From contig CABRIF010000007.1 in NCBI GenBank assembly GCA_902470925.1, forward strand, positions 1 to 42,778: a stretch of DNA of 42,778 nucleotides, written 5' to 3'. The position numbers were made by a program, and so were the translations under genes. The notes under the pieces are model-generated. The model was not told the DNA's origin and made no database searches. It was given only the letters and a program-made list of their open reading frames with translations. Positions 17,308-25,433 of the stretch are shown here, in pieces. Numbering within the stretch: the first letter of the stretch is position 1; the number at the start of each line of letters is the position of its first letter. This DNA is from an uncultured Collinsella sp. Its GTDB lineage: Bacteria > Actinomycetota > Coriobacteriia > Coriobacteriales > Coriobacteriaceae.

Positions 17308-18155
17308 ACGACGAGCAGCGAACTGCCATAGAGGTGCTCGCGGCAAAGATTCGTCGCGATGTGCTCGAGATGCTGCTGCCGTTGGGTTCGGGACATTTGG
17401 GCGGATCGTTTTCGATCGCCGATGTGCTGGCGGTGCTGTATGGCAAGCGGCTTCGGTACCATGCGAGCGATCCGCTGTGGGATGAGCGGGACCGCGTGGT
17501 GCTGTCCAAGGGGCATGCCGGCCCGGCGTTGTATGCGGCGTTGGCAGAGTGCGAGTTTATCGATCGTGAGGAGCTTTTCACCCTCAACCGTCCGCACACC
17601 AACCTGCCCAGTCATCCCGATCGCCTGAAGACTCCCGGCGTCGACATGACGACGGGGTCGCTGGGCCAGGGGACCTCGACCGCAGCGGGCATCGCCACCG
17701 CCTTGAGGCTCAAGGGCAGCGAGGCCCGGGTGTACGTGATTGTGGGCGATGGAGAGCTCAACGAGGGGCAGTGCTGGGAGGCGTTTCAATATATAGCAGC
17801 GCGGCGCCTTGAGAACTGCATTGTCATCATCGATGAGAACAAAAAGCAGCTTGATGGGTACACGGCCGATGTGATGAATCCGTTCAGCATTGCTGATAAG
17901 ATGCGGGCCTTCGGATTTGCGACCCAGTGTGTCAACGGCCAGGATGTGGTTGCCGTTGATGCCGCTCTCGAGATTGCGCAGCGCACCGATGGTCGGGCGA
18001 GCGCGATCGTTCTCGAAACCGTCAAGGGCGCCGGCGTGCCGTATTTCGAGCAGCTGAAAGACAATCATTCCGTGAAGTTCAATGCTGAGGCCGAGCGGGC
18101 GGCTCGCCGGGCTATCGACGGGCTGAATGCAATGATAGAAGGAGGTGCTCAATGA
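17304..18155 (+). CDS. transketolase, N-terminal (TPP-binding) subunit
   Basis: A 283-residue protein equal to the N-terminal half of transketolase. LGSGHLGGSFSIADVL and LSKGHAGPALYAAL carry the conserved histidines. The thiamine diphosphate/Mg motif is GDGELNEGQCWEAF with the closing asparagine in IDENKKQ. With its partner at 18152 it makes a two-subunit transketolase that moves two-carbon units between ketose and aldose phosphates. The ATG overlaps the IIB stop and its own stop overlaps the next start (ATGA), so the three are coupled. Split transketolases beside PTS or sugar-uptake genes are usually dedicated to one imported sugar. Confidence 0.93.
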   Translation: MNDEQRTAIEVLAAKIRRDVLEMLLPLGSGHLGGSFSIADVLAVLYGKRLRYHASDPLWDERDRVVLSKGHAGPALYAALAECEFIDREELFTLNRPHTNLPSHPDRLKTPGVDMTTGSLGQGTSTAAGIATALRLKGSEARVYVIVGDGELNEGQCWEAFQYIAARRLENCIVIIDENKKQLDGYTADVMNPFSIADKMRAFGFATQCVNGQDVVAVDAALEIAQRTDGRASAIVLETVKGAGVPYFEQLKDNHSVKFNAEAERAARRAIDGLNAMIEGGAQ

Positions 18156-19123
18156 TCGCGCTTGCCAACGACCGCGCGCAGATGGGGGAAGAGCTTCGAC
18201 GCGTGTTCGTGCGCACGCTGCAGTCCCTGATGGACGATTCGTCGCGGGTTGTGTGCCTGGAGGCGGATTTGGGTGGGGCGAGCGGGACGACTGCATTGGA
18301 GCACAGCCATCCCGACCAGTTCATTCAGTGCGGCATCTCCGAGGCCAATATGGTCGGTGTGGCGGCAGGCCTGTCGAGTGAGGGATTTGTTCCGTATCTC
18401 CACACGTTCGCGCCGTTCGCTACCCGGCGGGTGTTCGACCAGGTATATCTGTCAGGCGCCTATGCGGGAAACACCTTGAATGTGTTTGGTTCGGACCCGG
18501 GTTTTTGCGTTGCAACAAACGGAGGCACGCACACCAGCTACGAGGATGTGGCGCTGATGCGCACCGTTCCGGGGGCTGTGATATGCGATGCGGCGGACGC
18601 GGTTCAAATGGAGTGGATTGTGCGCGCATTTTCCCAGATGGGAGAAGGGGTGCACTACCTGCGGGCTAACCGCAAGGCCGTGCGCTGCGTCTATCAGCCT
18701 GGGTCGACGTTTGAGATGGGTCGGGGGAACGTGCTGCGGGACGGTTCGGACGTGCTCATCATCTCGTCTGGCCAACTGGTTTCGGACGCCCTCGATGCTG
18801 CTGAGCTGCTTGCCGAAAGCGGCGTGTCTGCAGAGGTGATCGACATGTTCTGCGTCAAGCCGCTTGATAGCGACTTGGTCGTGCGCGAGTCTATGGGGAA
18901 GCGGGCCGTTGCGGTGTTTGAGAACCACGGCGTTGTCGGGGGCATGGGGGATGCGGTGGCGGCTGTGCTGGCGGAGGCCGGCGCTGGGATTCCGCTGGTG
19001 CGCCACGGTGTCAACGAACGGTTTGGCCAGGTTGGACCTGCGGCATTTTTACAGGAAGAGTACGGTCTGACCGCTTCTGCCCTTGCCGAGGCGGTTCGCG
19101 CCGTGTTGGCACGGGCGCGATAG
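18152..19123 (+). CDS. transketolase, C-terminal (pyrimidine-binding) subunit
   Basis: A 323-residue protein equal to the central and C-terminal transketolase domains. EADLGGASGTT, then QCGISEANMVGVAAGL, carry the catalytic glutamate that activates thiamine diphosphate. The C-terminal domain (from about 190) has DVLIISSGQLVSDALDAAELL...EVIDMFCVKPLD. A strong GAAGGAGG lies before the ATG, which overlaps the preceding stop. Last gene of the operon; a good terminator follows. Confidence 0.93.
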   Translation: MIALANDRAQMGEELRRVFVRTLQSLMDDSSRVVCLEADLGGASGTTALEHSHPDQFIQCGISEANMVGVAAGLSSEGFVPYLHTFAPFATRRVFDQVYLSGAYAGNTLNVFGSDPGFCVATNGGTHTSYEDVALMRTVPGAVICDAADAVQMEWIVRAFSQMGEGVHYLRANRKAVRCVYQPGSTFEMGRGNVLRDGSDVLIISSGQLVSDALDAAELLAESGVSAEVIDMFCVKPLDSDLVVRESMGKRAVAVFENHGVVGGMGDAVAAVLAEAGAGIPLVRHGVNERFGQVGPAAFLQEEYGLTASALAEAVRAVLARAR

Positions 19124-19170
19124 GCGCGCCTGTGCAGGTGGGTGCCGGACGGTGGGCCTCGCGCGGGTGC

Positions 19171-19209
19171 CCGGCCGGTGCGCTTGAGGGCGCGCCGGCC
19201 GGTTTTGTG
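19171..19209 (+). terminator. rho-independent terminator of the PTS/transketolase operon
   Basis: CCGGCCGGTGCGC (19171-19183) pairs with GCGCGCCGGCCGG (19190-19202), 13 bp including one T-G wobble, followed by TTTTGTGTT. Confidence 0.85.
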
Positions 19210-19354
19210 TTGAGGCGCGTGGCGGGCGAGGCGTGACGTTGGCCGCAAGACCCCGGGTTGCGGTGCTGAGCCTGTTGGTCTGGGCTGCGAGTCGGGCTTT
19301 TCTGCCGTGGAGATGGTGGCGCCGCCGGCCGGCAGAGGCTGCCTGCCGCTCCGT

Positions 19355-19669
19355 TTGCCGTGTCGCGGCGGCCCCCTGCTGCAAAATCGAGGTTTTGCGA
19401 AATGCGTCTCCCAGGTGCCGTTTCGCATCCGTTTTCGGCTGAGCGCGACCTGCGGTTTTGCTGATGCCGCATGGCCTGGGGCATGTGACCGAAGCGATGT
19501 CATTTCGCAAAACCTCGATTTTGCAGCAACTCCTGCCGAAGGGCGCCCCCTGCTGGGGCGAGGCCCGCTGCGGTGGGGATGTCTTCGCGGCCCCAGGGGT
19601 CGGCGTGCAATGCGGCGTGATTGAACGGGGTGCGAAGAGGGCCCGTGCGCGATGGGGCGGTCATGCGCG
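19355..19669. repeat. dispersed repeat, copy B (28-bp inverted arms)
   Basis: The arms at 19377-19404 and 19501-19528 are identical in sequence and spacing (96 bases) to copy A at 13366-13517, and in the same orientation. The conserved tail runs to about 19669. Copies A and B together bracket the DeoR/PTS/transketolase cassette. Confidence 0.85.
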
Positions 19670-19870
19670 ACGCGCGGCCGTGGCCAGGCGCGAAGAGAGC
19701 CCGTGCGCAAAAGGTCCGGACTCGATGGGGTGGGATGCGAAGAGGGTCGGGCGCAGGCGGCCGAACGACCCCAGGTGCCAGCGAGCGCGGAAGAGGACGG
19801 GGTACGAAGCGGACTACACGCGATGGGGTGGTCGTGCGCAACGTGCGGCGCGGCCCGCTCGCGAAGAAAA
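19620..19870 (+). repeat. degenerate repeats of the element tail
   Basis: The tail motif GCGAAGAG-GCCCGTGCGC-GATGGGG reappears in imperfect form at about 19632, 19690-19725, 19737-19750 and 19820-19866, each with a GATGGGGTGG or CGCGAAGA core. It looks like decayed tandem copies spreading rightward from copy B. A single copy of the tail exists at 13665-13702. Confidence 0.5.
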
Positions 19871-20012
19871 CAACTCCTTTCTTGAGCGGTGCATGGGGTG
19901 CCGCACCTTCGAGAAGGGAGACAAAATGATGGCAAGGAATTGGGGCGGCGAATCCGCGCGGAAGTCGGGCGATATAATGGGACAACCCGGACGACCGCAG
20001 CAGGGGAGAGCT

Positions 20013-20468
20013 ATGCCCAAGGAAATGCCGAAAGAACGCCTGACCGAGGACCTGCTTGCACGTCTGCTGGCGTCCGAAAGTCCGGAGAGCTATCTGGCGC
20101 AAGGCGAGACGATAGATCGGGAGCTGCCGGACTATCTGCATGACCTGCTCGTCTCGCGTGGTATGAAGCGTGCCGAGCTGGCGCGCCGCGCTCGCATCAA
20201 TGCCACATTCGTGTACGACATGTTTACCGGCAAGTGCAAGCCGGGCCGCGACAAGGCCATCATGCTTTCACTCGGCATGGGCTGCTCCCTGCGTGAGACG
20301 CAGCGATTGCTGCGCTTGGCGGGCGTTGCCGAACTGTGGCCCAAGCAGCGCCGGGATGCCATCATCATCTGGTGCATCGAGCGGGGATTGACCTGCGAAC
20401 AATGCGATGATGAGCTGTGGCGTCTCAAGGAAAAGACGCTCTTCCGCTCAACGGGGGTGCTTTCCTAG
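20013..20468 (+). CDS. helix-turn-helix (XRE-like) protein preceding the kinase gene
   Basis: A 151-residue protein. Residues about 40-105 resemble a Cro/C1-type HTH: LPDYLHDLLVSRGMKRAELARRARINATFVYDMFTGKCKPGRDKAIMLSLGMG. A short C-terminal segment has ELWPKQRRDAIIIWCIERGLTCEQCDDEL. The ATG at 20013 has GGGGAGAG just upstream; the frame is open further left but only through repeat sequence. A TATAAT box lies at 19973. It stands 174 bases before the kinase gene, and the palindrome at 20517 in that gap is an obvious candidate target for it. Confidence 0.8.
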   Translation: MPKEMPKERLTEDLLARLLASESPESYLAQGETIDRELPDYLHDLLVSRGMKRAELARRARINATFVYDMFTGKCKPGRDKAIMLSLGMGCSLRETQRLLRLAGVAELWPKQRRDAIIIWCIERGLTCEQCDDELWRLKEKTLFRSTGVLS

Positions 20469-20516
20469 TGGGCGCGGACGGTCCTGGCTGCAAAGCAACC
20501 AGTTTTCCTTTGCCTG

Positions 20517-20533
20517 CTCAGTTGCCAACTGAG
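20517..20533 (+). promoter_or_regulatory. palindromic operator, site 1 (CTCAGTTG-C-CAACTGAG)
   Basis: Two perfect 8-bp arms with a single central base, followed by GAGGAA-type sequence and a TACAAT box (20555-20560), about 110 bases before the kinase start. The same palindrome occurs at 24294-24312. Confidence 0.7.
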
Positions 20534-20642
20534 GAATTGACCGGACGCCTTTTCTACAATCGACCTGCGCTTGCGAGCGGTTTGCGCCTGCCCTGGTGGC
20601 CGGCGGAGCCTGTCGCATGCATCGCGGGGGAGGTGGTCCTCC

Positions 20643-22373
20643 GTGGGTAGGTCAAGACAAAGGATCGCCGGATTGAACGAAGAGCAGGTCATGCATGCCA
20701 TGGGCATCGATGATGCCTATCGGGTGGAGCGCGTGCTTGCTCGTGGAATCGGCGGTGTGACGGAGCGCGTAACCATTGATGGCGCGGGTCCGTTCATTCG
20801 CAAGAAGATGCCCTCGGCTCGAGCCGATCGCGGCGTGTGGGCGGCCATCGCCTCGAGCCCGTGCCCTCGCCTGCCGCAGATTGCGGCAACGTACGAAATG
20901 CCCGATTGTTTTGTCGCGGTTTACGATGCCGTTCCGGGCGACACGTTGCAGCAGGCAGTTGCCGCGCGCGGCGCGCTTGCGGCCGATGAGGCCGTGCAGG
21001 TAGCGCTCGATGTGTGCGAGGCGGCTGAGGCCTTGCATGCATGCGGGGTCATCCATCGCGACATTTCTCCGGAAAATGTCATTTGGGCGGCTGACGGCGC
21101 GCATCTGATCGATTTTGGCAATGCCCGCCTGCTCGGCGCCCGCGACATTCCGGGTGCGATACCGGAGCAGCCTGTTGGCACCTGGGGATTCGCGGCGCCA
21201 GAGCAGTATGGGTTCGCAGATACGGATGCGCGTACTGACGTGTATGCGATCGGTCGCCTGCTGGGGTATGTTCTGACCGGCGTGCGCCCCGAGCGCGATG
21301 CCGAGCCGGCGTATCGCCGCGCGCTGGCGGATGAGGCCCGGGTGCCGCCCGCGTTGCGTGCGGTGGTCGAGCGCGCGAGCGCCTTCGAGCCGAGCGCACG
21401 GTATCAGTGTGCGGCCGATATGGCGGAGGCGCTTGAACAGGCAGCCGGCCAATCGACAGCGTATGAGCATTCGAGCAAGATTTCGCCCATGCCTGCATCG
21501 GATACGGCAGCGCCCATCCCGCGGCGCCCACGCCCTTCGCGCGTGGCGCTGATAGCGGCAGCGATACTGGTGGCGCTTGCGCTGTGCGGGGCCGCTGCGT
21601 GGGCGCTTCACCTGCGCGGGTTGGAGGGCTCCGGTACAGCTCAAACGTCTGGCAATGTGAGTGGAAATAAGCAGGACAAGAGTGATGGTTCGGACTCGGC
21701 TGATGAGTCCTTAACGCCGGACCAGAGCGGCGCGCAGGCATCGGCGGGGGCTTCGGGGCTGCTGCTGGGGGCGAGCGAAGAGGACATTCAGCGCGCCGCC
21801 GAGGCGCTCACGGTGGTTGAAAGCGGTTGGGACGATAGCCCCAACGGCTATGTTGACTATGCGGTGACGATTCGCAACACGGGCGATGATCTGACGGTGT
21901 TGTATCCGGAGGTCATCATCACAGGCCGCGCTTCCGACGGGTCGGTGGTGTTCACTAGGTCACAGTATGTTGGGGTGCTCTATCCGGGCGAGGGCATCAC
22001 GTTTTCCGGGCTCGCCGGCAACGGGACTGCGCCCGCAACGGTTGAGTTCGCCTGCGGGCGTCCGCAAAGCTATCAGGTTGTCAGCGATGGCGGGACCGCA
22101 TCCCAGTTTGAGGTGAGTGGCCTTACCAGGGGGAACGGAACGTTCGGCACGGTGTTCACCGGCGAGCTGACCACGGTTGCTGACGGGAGCGAGCCTGCGA
22201 GCGGCGGCCAGGTAATGCTGTCGTTGGTATTTCGCGACGCGCGGGGCAGCATTCTGTCGGGCTATTCGTCATTTGTGAGTCGCCCGAAGGTCGGTGAGAG
22301 CGTGCCGTTTGAGCTCCAGCCGTTCACCTGCCCTGATTACGCCTCGGTTGAGGTCCACGCGTTGGCGTGGTAG
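20643..22373 (+). CDS. membrane-anchored Ser/Thr protein kinase
   Basis: A 576-residue protein. The N-terminal Hanks-type kinase domain (about 15-275) contains an invariant-lysine strand FIRKKM, catalytic HRDISPEN (138-145), DFGNAR (157-162) and APEQYGFADTDARTDVYAIG. A Pro/Arg-rich juxtamembrane segment, one transmembrane helix (about 300-322) and an outside Ser/Asp-rich linker follow. The extracytoplasmic domain of about 190 residues (ALTVVESGW...YVDYAVTIRNTGDDLTVLYPEV) resembles a beta-sandwich and could be a ligand sensor. The glycine loop (RGIGGVTERV) is degenerate. The GTG at 20643 is chosen for GGGGAGG upstream; a TTG at 20673 after AAAGGA is also possible. It is preceded by the HTH gene and a palindrome. 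Confidence 0.87.
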   Translation: MGRSRQRIAGLNEEQVMHAMGIDDAYRVERVLARGIGGVTERVTIDGAGPFIRKKMPSARADRGVWAAIASSPCPRLPQIAATYEMPDCFVAVYDAVPGDTLQQAVAARGALAADEAVQVALDVCEAAEALHACGVIHRDISPENVIWAADGAHLIDFGNARLLGARDIPGAIPEQPVGTWGFAAPEQYGFADTDARTDVYAIGRLLGYVLTGVRPERDAEPAYRRALADEARVPPALRAVVERASAFEPSARYQCAADMAEALEQAAGQSTAYEHSSKISPMPASDTAAPIPRRPRPSRVALIAAAILVALALCGAAAWALHLRGLEGSGTAQTSGNVSGNKQDKSDGSDSADESLTPDQSGAQASAGASGLLLGASEEDIQRAAEALTVVESGWDDSPNGYVDYAVTIRNTGDDLTVLYPEVIITGRASDGSVVFTRSQYVGVLYPGEGITFSGLAGNGTAPATVEFACGRPQSYQVVSDGGTASQFEVSGLTRGNGTFGTVFTGELTTVADGSEPASGGQVMLSLVFRDARGSILSGYSSFVSRPKVGESVPFELQPFTCPDYASVEVHALAW

Positions 22374-22404
22374 CGGGGTTCGCCGGCCAAGGGGGCGTCT
22401 GATG

Positions 22405-22460
22405 CCAAGCGGGGCTTTCGAGGTGAGTAACCTTGAAGGCCCCGCTTGGTTTTTGGTTTT
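22405..22460 (+). terminator. terminator between kinase and SPFH genes
   Basis: CCAAGCGGGGC (22405-22415) pairs perfectly with GCCCCGCTTGG (22439-22449), then TTTTTGGTTTT. It serves the plus-strand kinase gene; the T-run touches the stop of the convergent SPFH gene. Confidence 0.88.
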
Positions 22461-23619
22461 AGAGTCCGAGAACCTGACGCTTCTTTGCATCGAATTCTTC
22501 CTGAGACAGGATGCCTGCATCCAAGAGCTCCTTGAGCTTTTTGACGGTCTCAACTTGGCGCTCGAGCTCGTCGGAGGGCGCTGCGGATTCATTGGGTGCG
22601 GCGGCGCCAGCCTGCATCGAAGCGTTCTGCGGATTGAGGGCATTCGAAAGGTTCATGCCGAAGAGCATGCCTCCCCCATCTCCCAGGCCGTTGTCGCGCA
22701 CGCCTTCCGCAATCATCTGTTGGGCGGCAACATTGGCGGCGCTTTGGGAAATGCCTTCATATGCCAGCACGCTCATCTTCTTCTCGGAGAACGTGCGGAT
22801 GAGCTCACGTGACTCATCGGAGAACTCGATATTTTCAATTGCGATGGTAACAAGCTTGAGGCCGAAGCGCTCCGGCCAGCTGCCTGCATTTGCTGCTTCT
22901 GTGTTGATGAGGGCTGCAACGTCATGTGTGTGTGCGGGGAGTTGCGAGATACGGTAGGTGTCCGACAAGCCGTTTACCGCCGCAATGAACGAGTGAAGCA
23001 GCTCGGCGATAAGCTGTTCACGTGCCTGCGGATTGTCCATCGAGTACGACCTGACGTTGGCGGGGATGAATGAACGGACAAATCGTTCTGGGTCTATGAC
23101 CTGGACCGAAAACGTGCCGTATGCGAACAACTCGAGATCGGTGCCGTAAAAGAGGTCGTTATAGGCTAAGGGCCCACGTGTGCCAAACTTCAATCCGCGA
23201 ATTTCCCGGAGATTGATGAAGGAGACGTGCTTTTCCTCGGAGCTCATTCCGGAAAAGCCGATGCGGTCGGCAGCTTGGCCGATTATGATTTTGCCAATTC
23301 CTGCTTGTTTGCGGTCCTGTGCGTCGAAGACGGTCAGTTCTCCATTGCGGTATTCAAACCCGCCCGGGGTGGTAATGACCTGTTCAATTCCTGCTTGACT
23401 GAACACAAATGCCGATGTGTTTTCGGGCACAAAGATAAGCGATCCATTTGACAGGATATCCTGTGCGCCCTGGTTCGCCCCATAGCCGTTTTGAGCATTT
23501 TTCCGCACCCCGGCGGCAGATACAGTGTGTTCATCGAACGTTGGGGCGGTGATGATGTCTTTCCATTGATCTGCAAGAACCCCGCTGAATGAGTCGAGGG
23601 CGGCGTCAAGAATTCCCAT
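22459..23619 (-). CDS. SPFH-domain, virion-core-like protein with C-terminal SHOCT
   Basis: A 386-residue protein of the YdjI/virion-core-like SPFH group. It begins MGILDAALDSFSGVLADQWKDII and continues into VPENTSAFVFSQAGIEQVITTPGGF, with a long SPFH region (about 60-290). Gly/Met/Ala-rich sequence leads to a SHOCT domain (about 357-386, KKLKELLDAGILSQEEFDAKK). SPFH proteins form membrane-associated ring scaffolds, and the YdjI type is often linked to PspA-type membrane stress. GGGGAA precedes the ATG. It lies 15 bases after the PH-like/zinc-ribbon gene, in one operon. The EcsC-like protein at 28038 has nearly the same SHOCT tail. Confidence 0.87.
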   Translation of the reverse strand: MGILDAALDSFSGVLADQWKDIITAPTFDEHTVSAAGVRKNAQNGYGANQGAQDILSNGSLIFVPENTSAFVFSQAGIEQVITTPGGFEYRNGELTVFDAQDRKQAGIGKIIIGQAADRIGFSGMSSEEKHVSFINLREIRGLKFGTRGPLAYNDLFYGTDLELFAYGTFSVQVIDPERFVRSFIPANVRSYSMDNPQAREQLIAELLHSFIAAVNGLSDTYRISQLPAHTHDVAALINTEAANAGSWPERFGLKLVTIAIENIEFSDESRELIRTFSEKKMSVLAYEGISQSAANVAAQQMIAEGVRDNGLGDGGGMLFGMNLSNALNPQNASMQAGAAAPNESAAPSDELERQVETVKKLKELLDAGILSQEEFDAKKRQVLGL

Positions 23620-23634
23620 GGGTTCCCCGCTTTC

Positions 23635-24231
23635 TTATAGAGCGTGCTTTGTGTCGCAGTAGGGACATACGGCTATCGAGCCGGCGTTCCCGGCAAGTGG
23701 AGCGTGACAGCCCGGGCACCGGGCAGATGTAACGACCGGGGTGCTTTTTGCTTGGCTCTTTGTTGATTTGCCTCGCTTCTTTCCAGTGAGGGAGCTCAAT
23801 ACGTCCTTGGTTCCGTCAATGATTTCGGCAAGCTCGGGTGGCAGGGAATCTTCCCGCTGGATATCGTTGAGGTTGCCATCTGCCGCCTGCTGGATGGCGC
23901 TTGCCCACCGCTCCGCCGTGCGTCGCGCACCATCGGTGAACAGGATGGAGAACGTTTCGCTCGCACAGAGAACCTGCAGGCAATAACGGTCTTTTTGTTT
24001 CAGGACGGGCAGCTGCACGTCTCCCTGATGGCGCTGGAGGGCCGACAAGGGACAGCGTTTAATCATGCGTTCGGTGCGTAGCAAGCCTCGTGAGACCTCG
24101 TTGACGAGTATGAGGTTGCGGTTAGTGAGCGCGATTTCAGTGAGTTTCTCGCTTGCTGTTGCGGTTCCCAATCGAACCGACCCCTGCTGCATAATAAGGA
24201 ACTCTCCGGGCTCCAAGTTGTAGTCGTTCAC
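23635..24231 (-). CDS. PH-like domain plus zinc-ribbon protein
   Basis: A 198-residue protein. The N-terminal part (about 1-110: EFLIMQQGSVRLG...LTNRNLILVNEVSRG...RCPLSALQ) resembles a bacterial PH-like domain. The tail is a Lys/Ser linker and a zinc ribbon with CPGC and CPYC (about 174-195). The GTG at 24231 is preferred because GAGAGG lies 6 bases upstream; the longer TTG frame would start within the palindrome. It forms an operon with the SPFH gene. Zinc-ribbon proteins accompany YdjI-type SPFH proteins in other Gram-positives, probably as membrane or scaffold adaptors. It is not assigned to a precise family. Confidence 0.72.
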   Translation of the reverse strand: MNDYNLEPGEFLIMQQGSVRLGTATASEKLTEIALTNRNLILVNEVSRGLLRTERMIKRCPLSALQRHQGDVQLPVLKQKDRYCLQVLCASETFSILFTDGARRTAERWASAIQQAADGNLNDIQREDSLPPELAEIIDGTKDVLSSLTGKKRGKSTKSQAKSTPVVTSARCPGCHAPLAGNAGSIAVCPYCDTKHAL

Positions 24232-24293
24232 GGGATGCCTCTCATTGGCGCTGGAATATATGGATGCATCGTAGTGCGAAACGTATCTGGGAA

Positions 24294-24312
24294 CCTCAGT
24301 TGGCAACTGAGG
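24294..24312 (+). promoter_or_regulatory. palindromic operator, site 2 (CCTCAGTTG-G-CAACTGAGG)
   Basis: 9-bp perfect arms around one central base, placed between divergent genes at 24231 (minus) and 24387 (plus). It matches site 1 at 20517 over 16 of 17 central bases and is followed by the same GAGGAA-type flank. It could control both directions. Confidence 0.75.
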
Positions 24313-24386
24313 AAACGGACCGCATTTACTCGTAGGCTGAGCGCAACGGTATTCGAACGACGCGCGGCGTCAGGAAGGGGAGCGTA

Positions 24387-25433
24387 ATGGAATGGGAGAA
24401 AGCGGGCGGGAATGCGCCTACGGGCAAGGCGCGCGGCCGTCGCAAGGGGTGCCTTGTGGTTGTCGCCGTGGTGATCCTGCTAGTGGTTGTATCGCGCTTT
24501 ATGAGCTGCGGTTCGGATAAGCCGGAGCGCATTGACTGGCCCAGCAGCGGGCTGGCGAAGATGCTGCCGGAGCCCAGCAATCCACGGGGTTCAATTATTA
24601 TCAACTCGGATACGGAGCTGTCCATCTCCCTGGAGGACATGTCCGATGGTGACCGTACCGCCTATATTGACGCTTGCAAAGAAAAGGGCTTTACGACGGA
24701 CGCGGTTAACGAAACGTCGAGCTATACGGCATACAATAAGGACGGATATAAGCTCGACCTTACGTTTATCGGAGAGGGAAACCTGAATATCCGGTTGGAT
24801 GCCCCGATTGAAATGGCGCAGCTTTCGTGGCCGACATCTGGTCCCGGGGCGCAGCTGCCCGCGCCAACCTCTCTAACGGGAAAGGTCGACACCGATAGTG
24901 CGAGCATGTACGCGGTGTATGTTGGGGAAATGGACAAAGATGCCTTTACGGCCTATGCGAATCAGTGCCGCCAGGCGGGATTCGATGTCGACTATCAGAT
25001 GCTTGACGAGTTGTTCTCGGCAAAAAATGCGGCTGGTTATGAGGCGCGCATCAGCTATGAGGGAAACAAGACCGTGCGCATTCAGGTTCGCGCGCCTGAA
25101 GGCGGGGCCGCTCAGGATCAGGGGACTTCTTCTGCAACGCCCGAGCCCGACGCAAATGCTTCTTCGGGGTCCACAACGGATAGCGCGGCATTCCGACAGA
25201 CAGTGGACGCGTACGAGTCGTTTATGAACGAGTACGTTGACTTTATGGTCAAGTACCAGAGCTCGGGAGATGTTGTCGGTATGGCGAAGGACTATGCAAC
25301 CATGACGGCGCGCTATGCCGATATGAGCGAGCAGATGGACAGCATCGATGAGAATAGCCTGTCCGCCGAGGATGCGGCCTACCTGCTTGATGCGCAGAAT
25401 CGCGTAAATGCTCGACTGCTCGAGCTGTCGTAG
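24387..25433 (+). CDS. membrane-anchored protein with two related extracytoplasmic repeats (DUF6591-like)
   Basis: A 348-residue protein. A basic N-terminus is followed by one transmembrane helix (about 22-38, CLVVVAVVILLVVVSRF). Two homologous ~95-residue units follow. Unit 1 (about 50-147) starts IDWPSSGLAKMLPEPS and ends NIRLDAP; unit 2 (about 150-240) starts LSWPTSGPGAQLPAPT and ends RIQVRAP. Both share TAYxxxCxxxGF and a YxxxGYxxxLxF-like strand. A Ser/Thr/Pro linker leads to a C-terminal helical region (about 270-348). It seems similar to DUF6591 domains; function unknown. GGGGAG lies 5 bases before the ATG. It is divergent from the SPFH operon across the palindrome. Confidence 0.75.
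   Translation: MEWEKAGGNAPTGKARGRRKGCLVVVAVVILLVVVSRFMSCGSDKPERIDWPSSGLAKMLPEPSNPRGSIIINSDTELSISLEDMSDGDRTAYIDACKEKGFTTDAVNETSSYTAYNKDGYKLDLTFIGEGNLNIRLDAPIEMAQLSWPTSGPGAQLPAPTSLTGKVDTDSASMYAVYVGEMDKDAFTAYANQCRQAGFDVDYQMLDELFSAKNAAGYEARISYEGNKTVRIQVRAPEGGAAQDQGTSSATPEPDANASSGSTTDSAAFRQTVDAYESFMNEYVDFMVKYQSSGDVVGMAKDYATMTARYADMSEQMDSIDENSLSAEDAAYLLDAQNRVNARLLELS

Larger units (their letters stand above)
19124..20012. other. geneless gap between transketolase and HTH genes
   Basis: The gap contains the operon terminator (19171-19209), copy B of the dispersed repeat (19355-19669), and degenerate repeats of its tail (19620-19870). The open frames across it are repeat-derived. TATAAT at 19973-19978, 35 bases before the HTH gene, is a likely -10 box without a clear -35. 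Confidence 0.6.
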
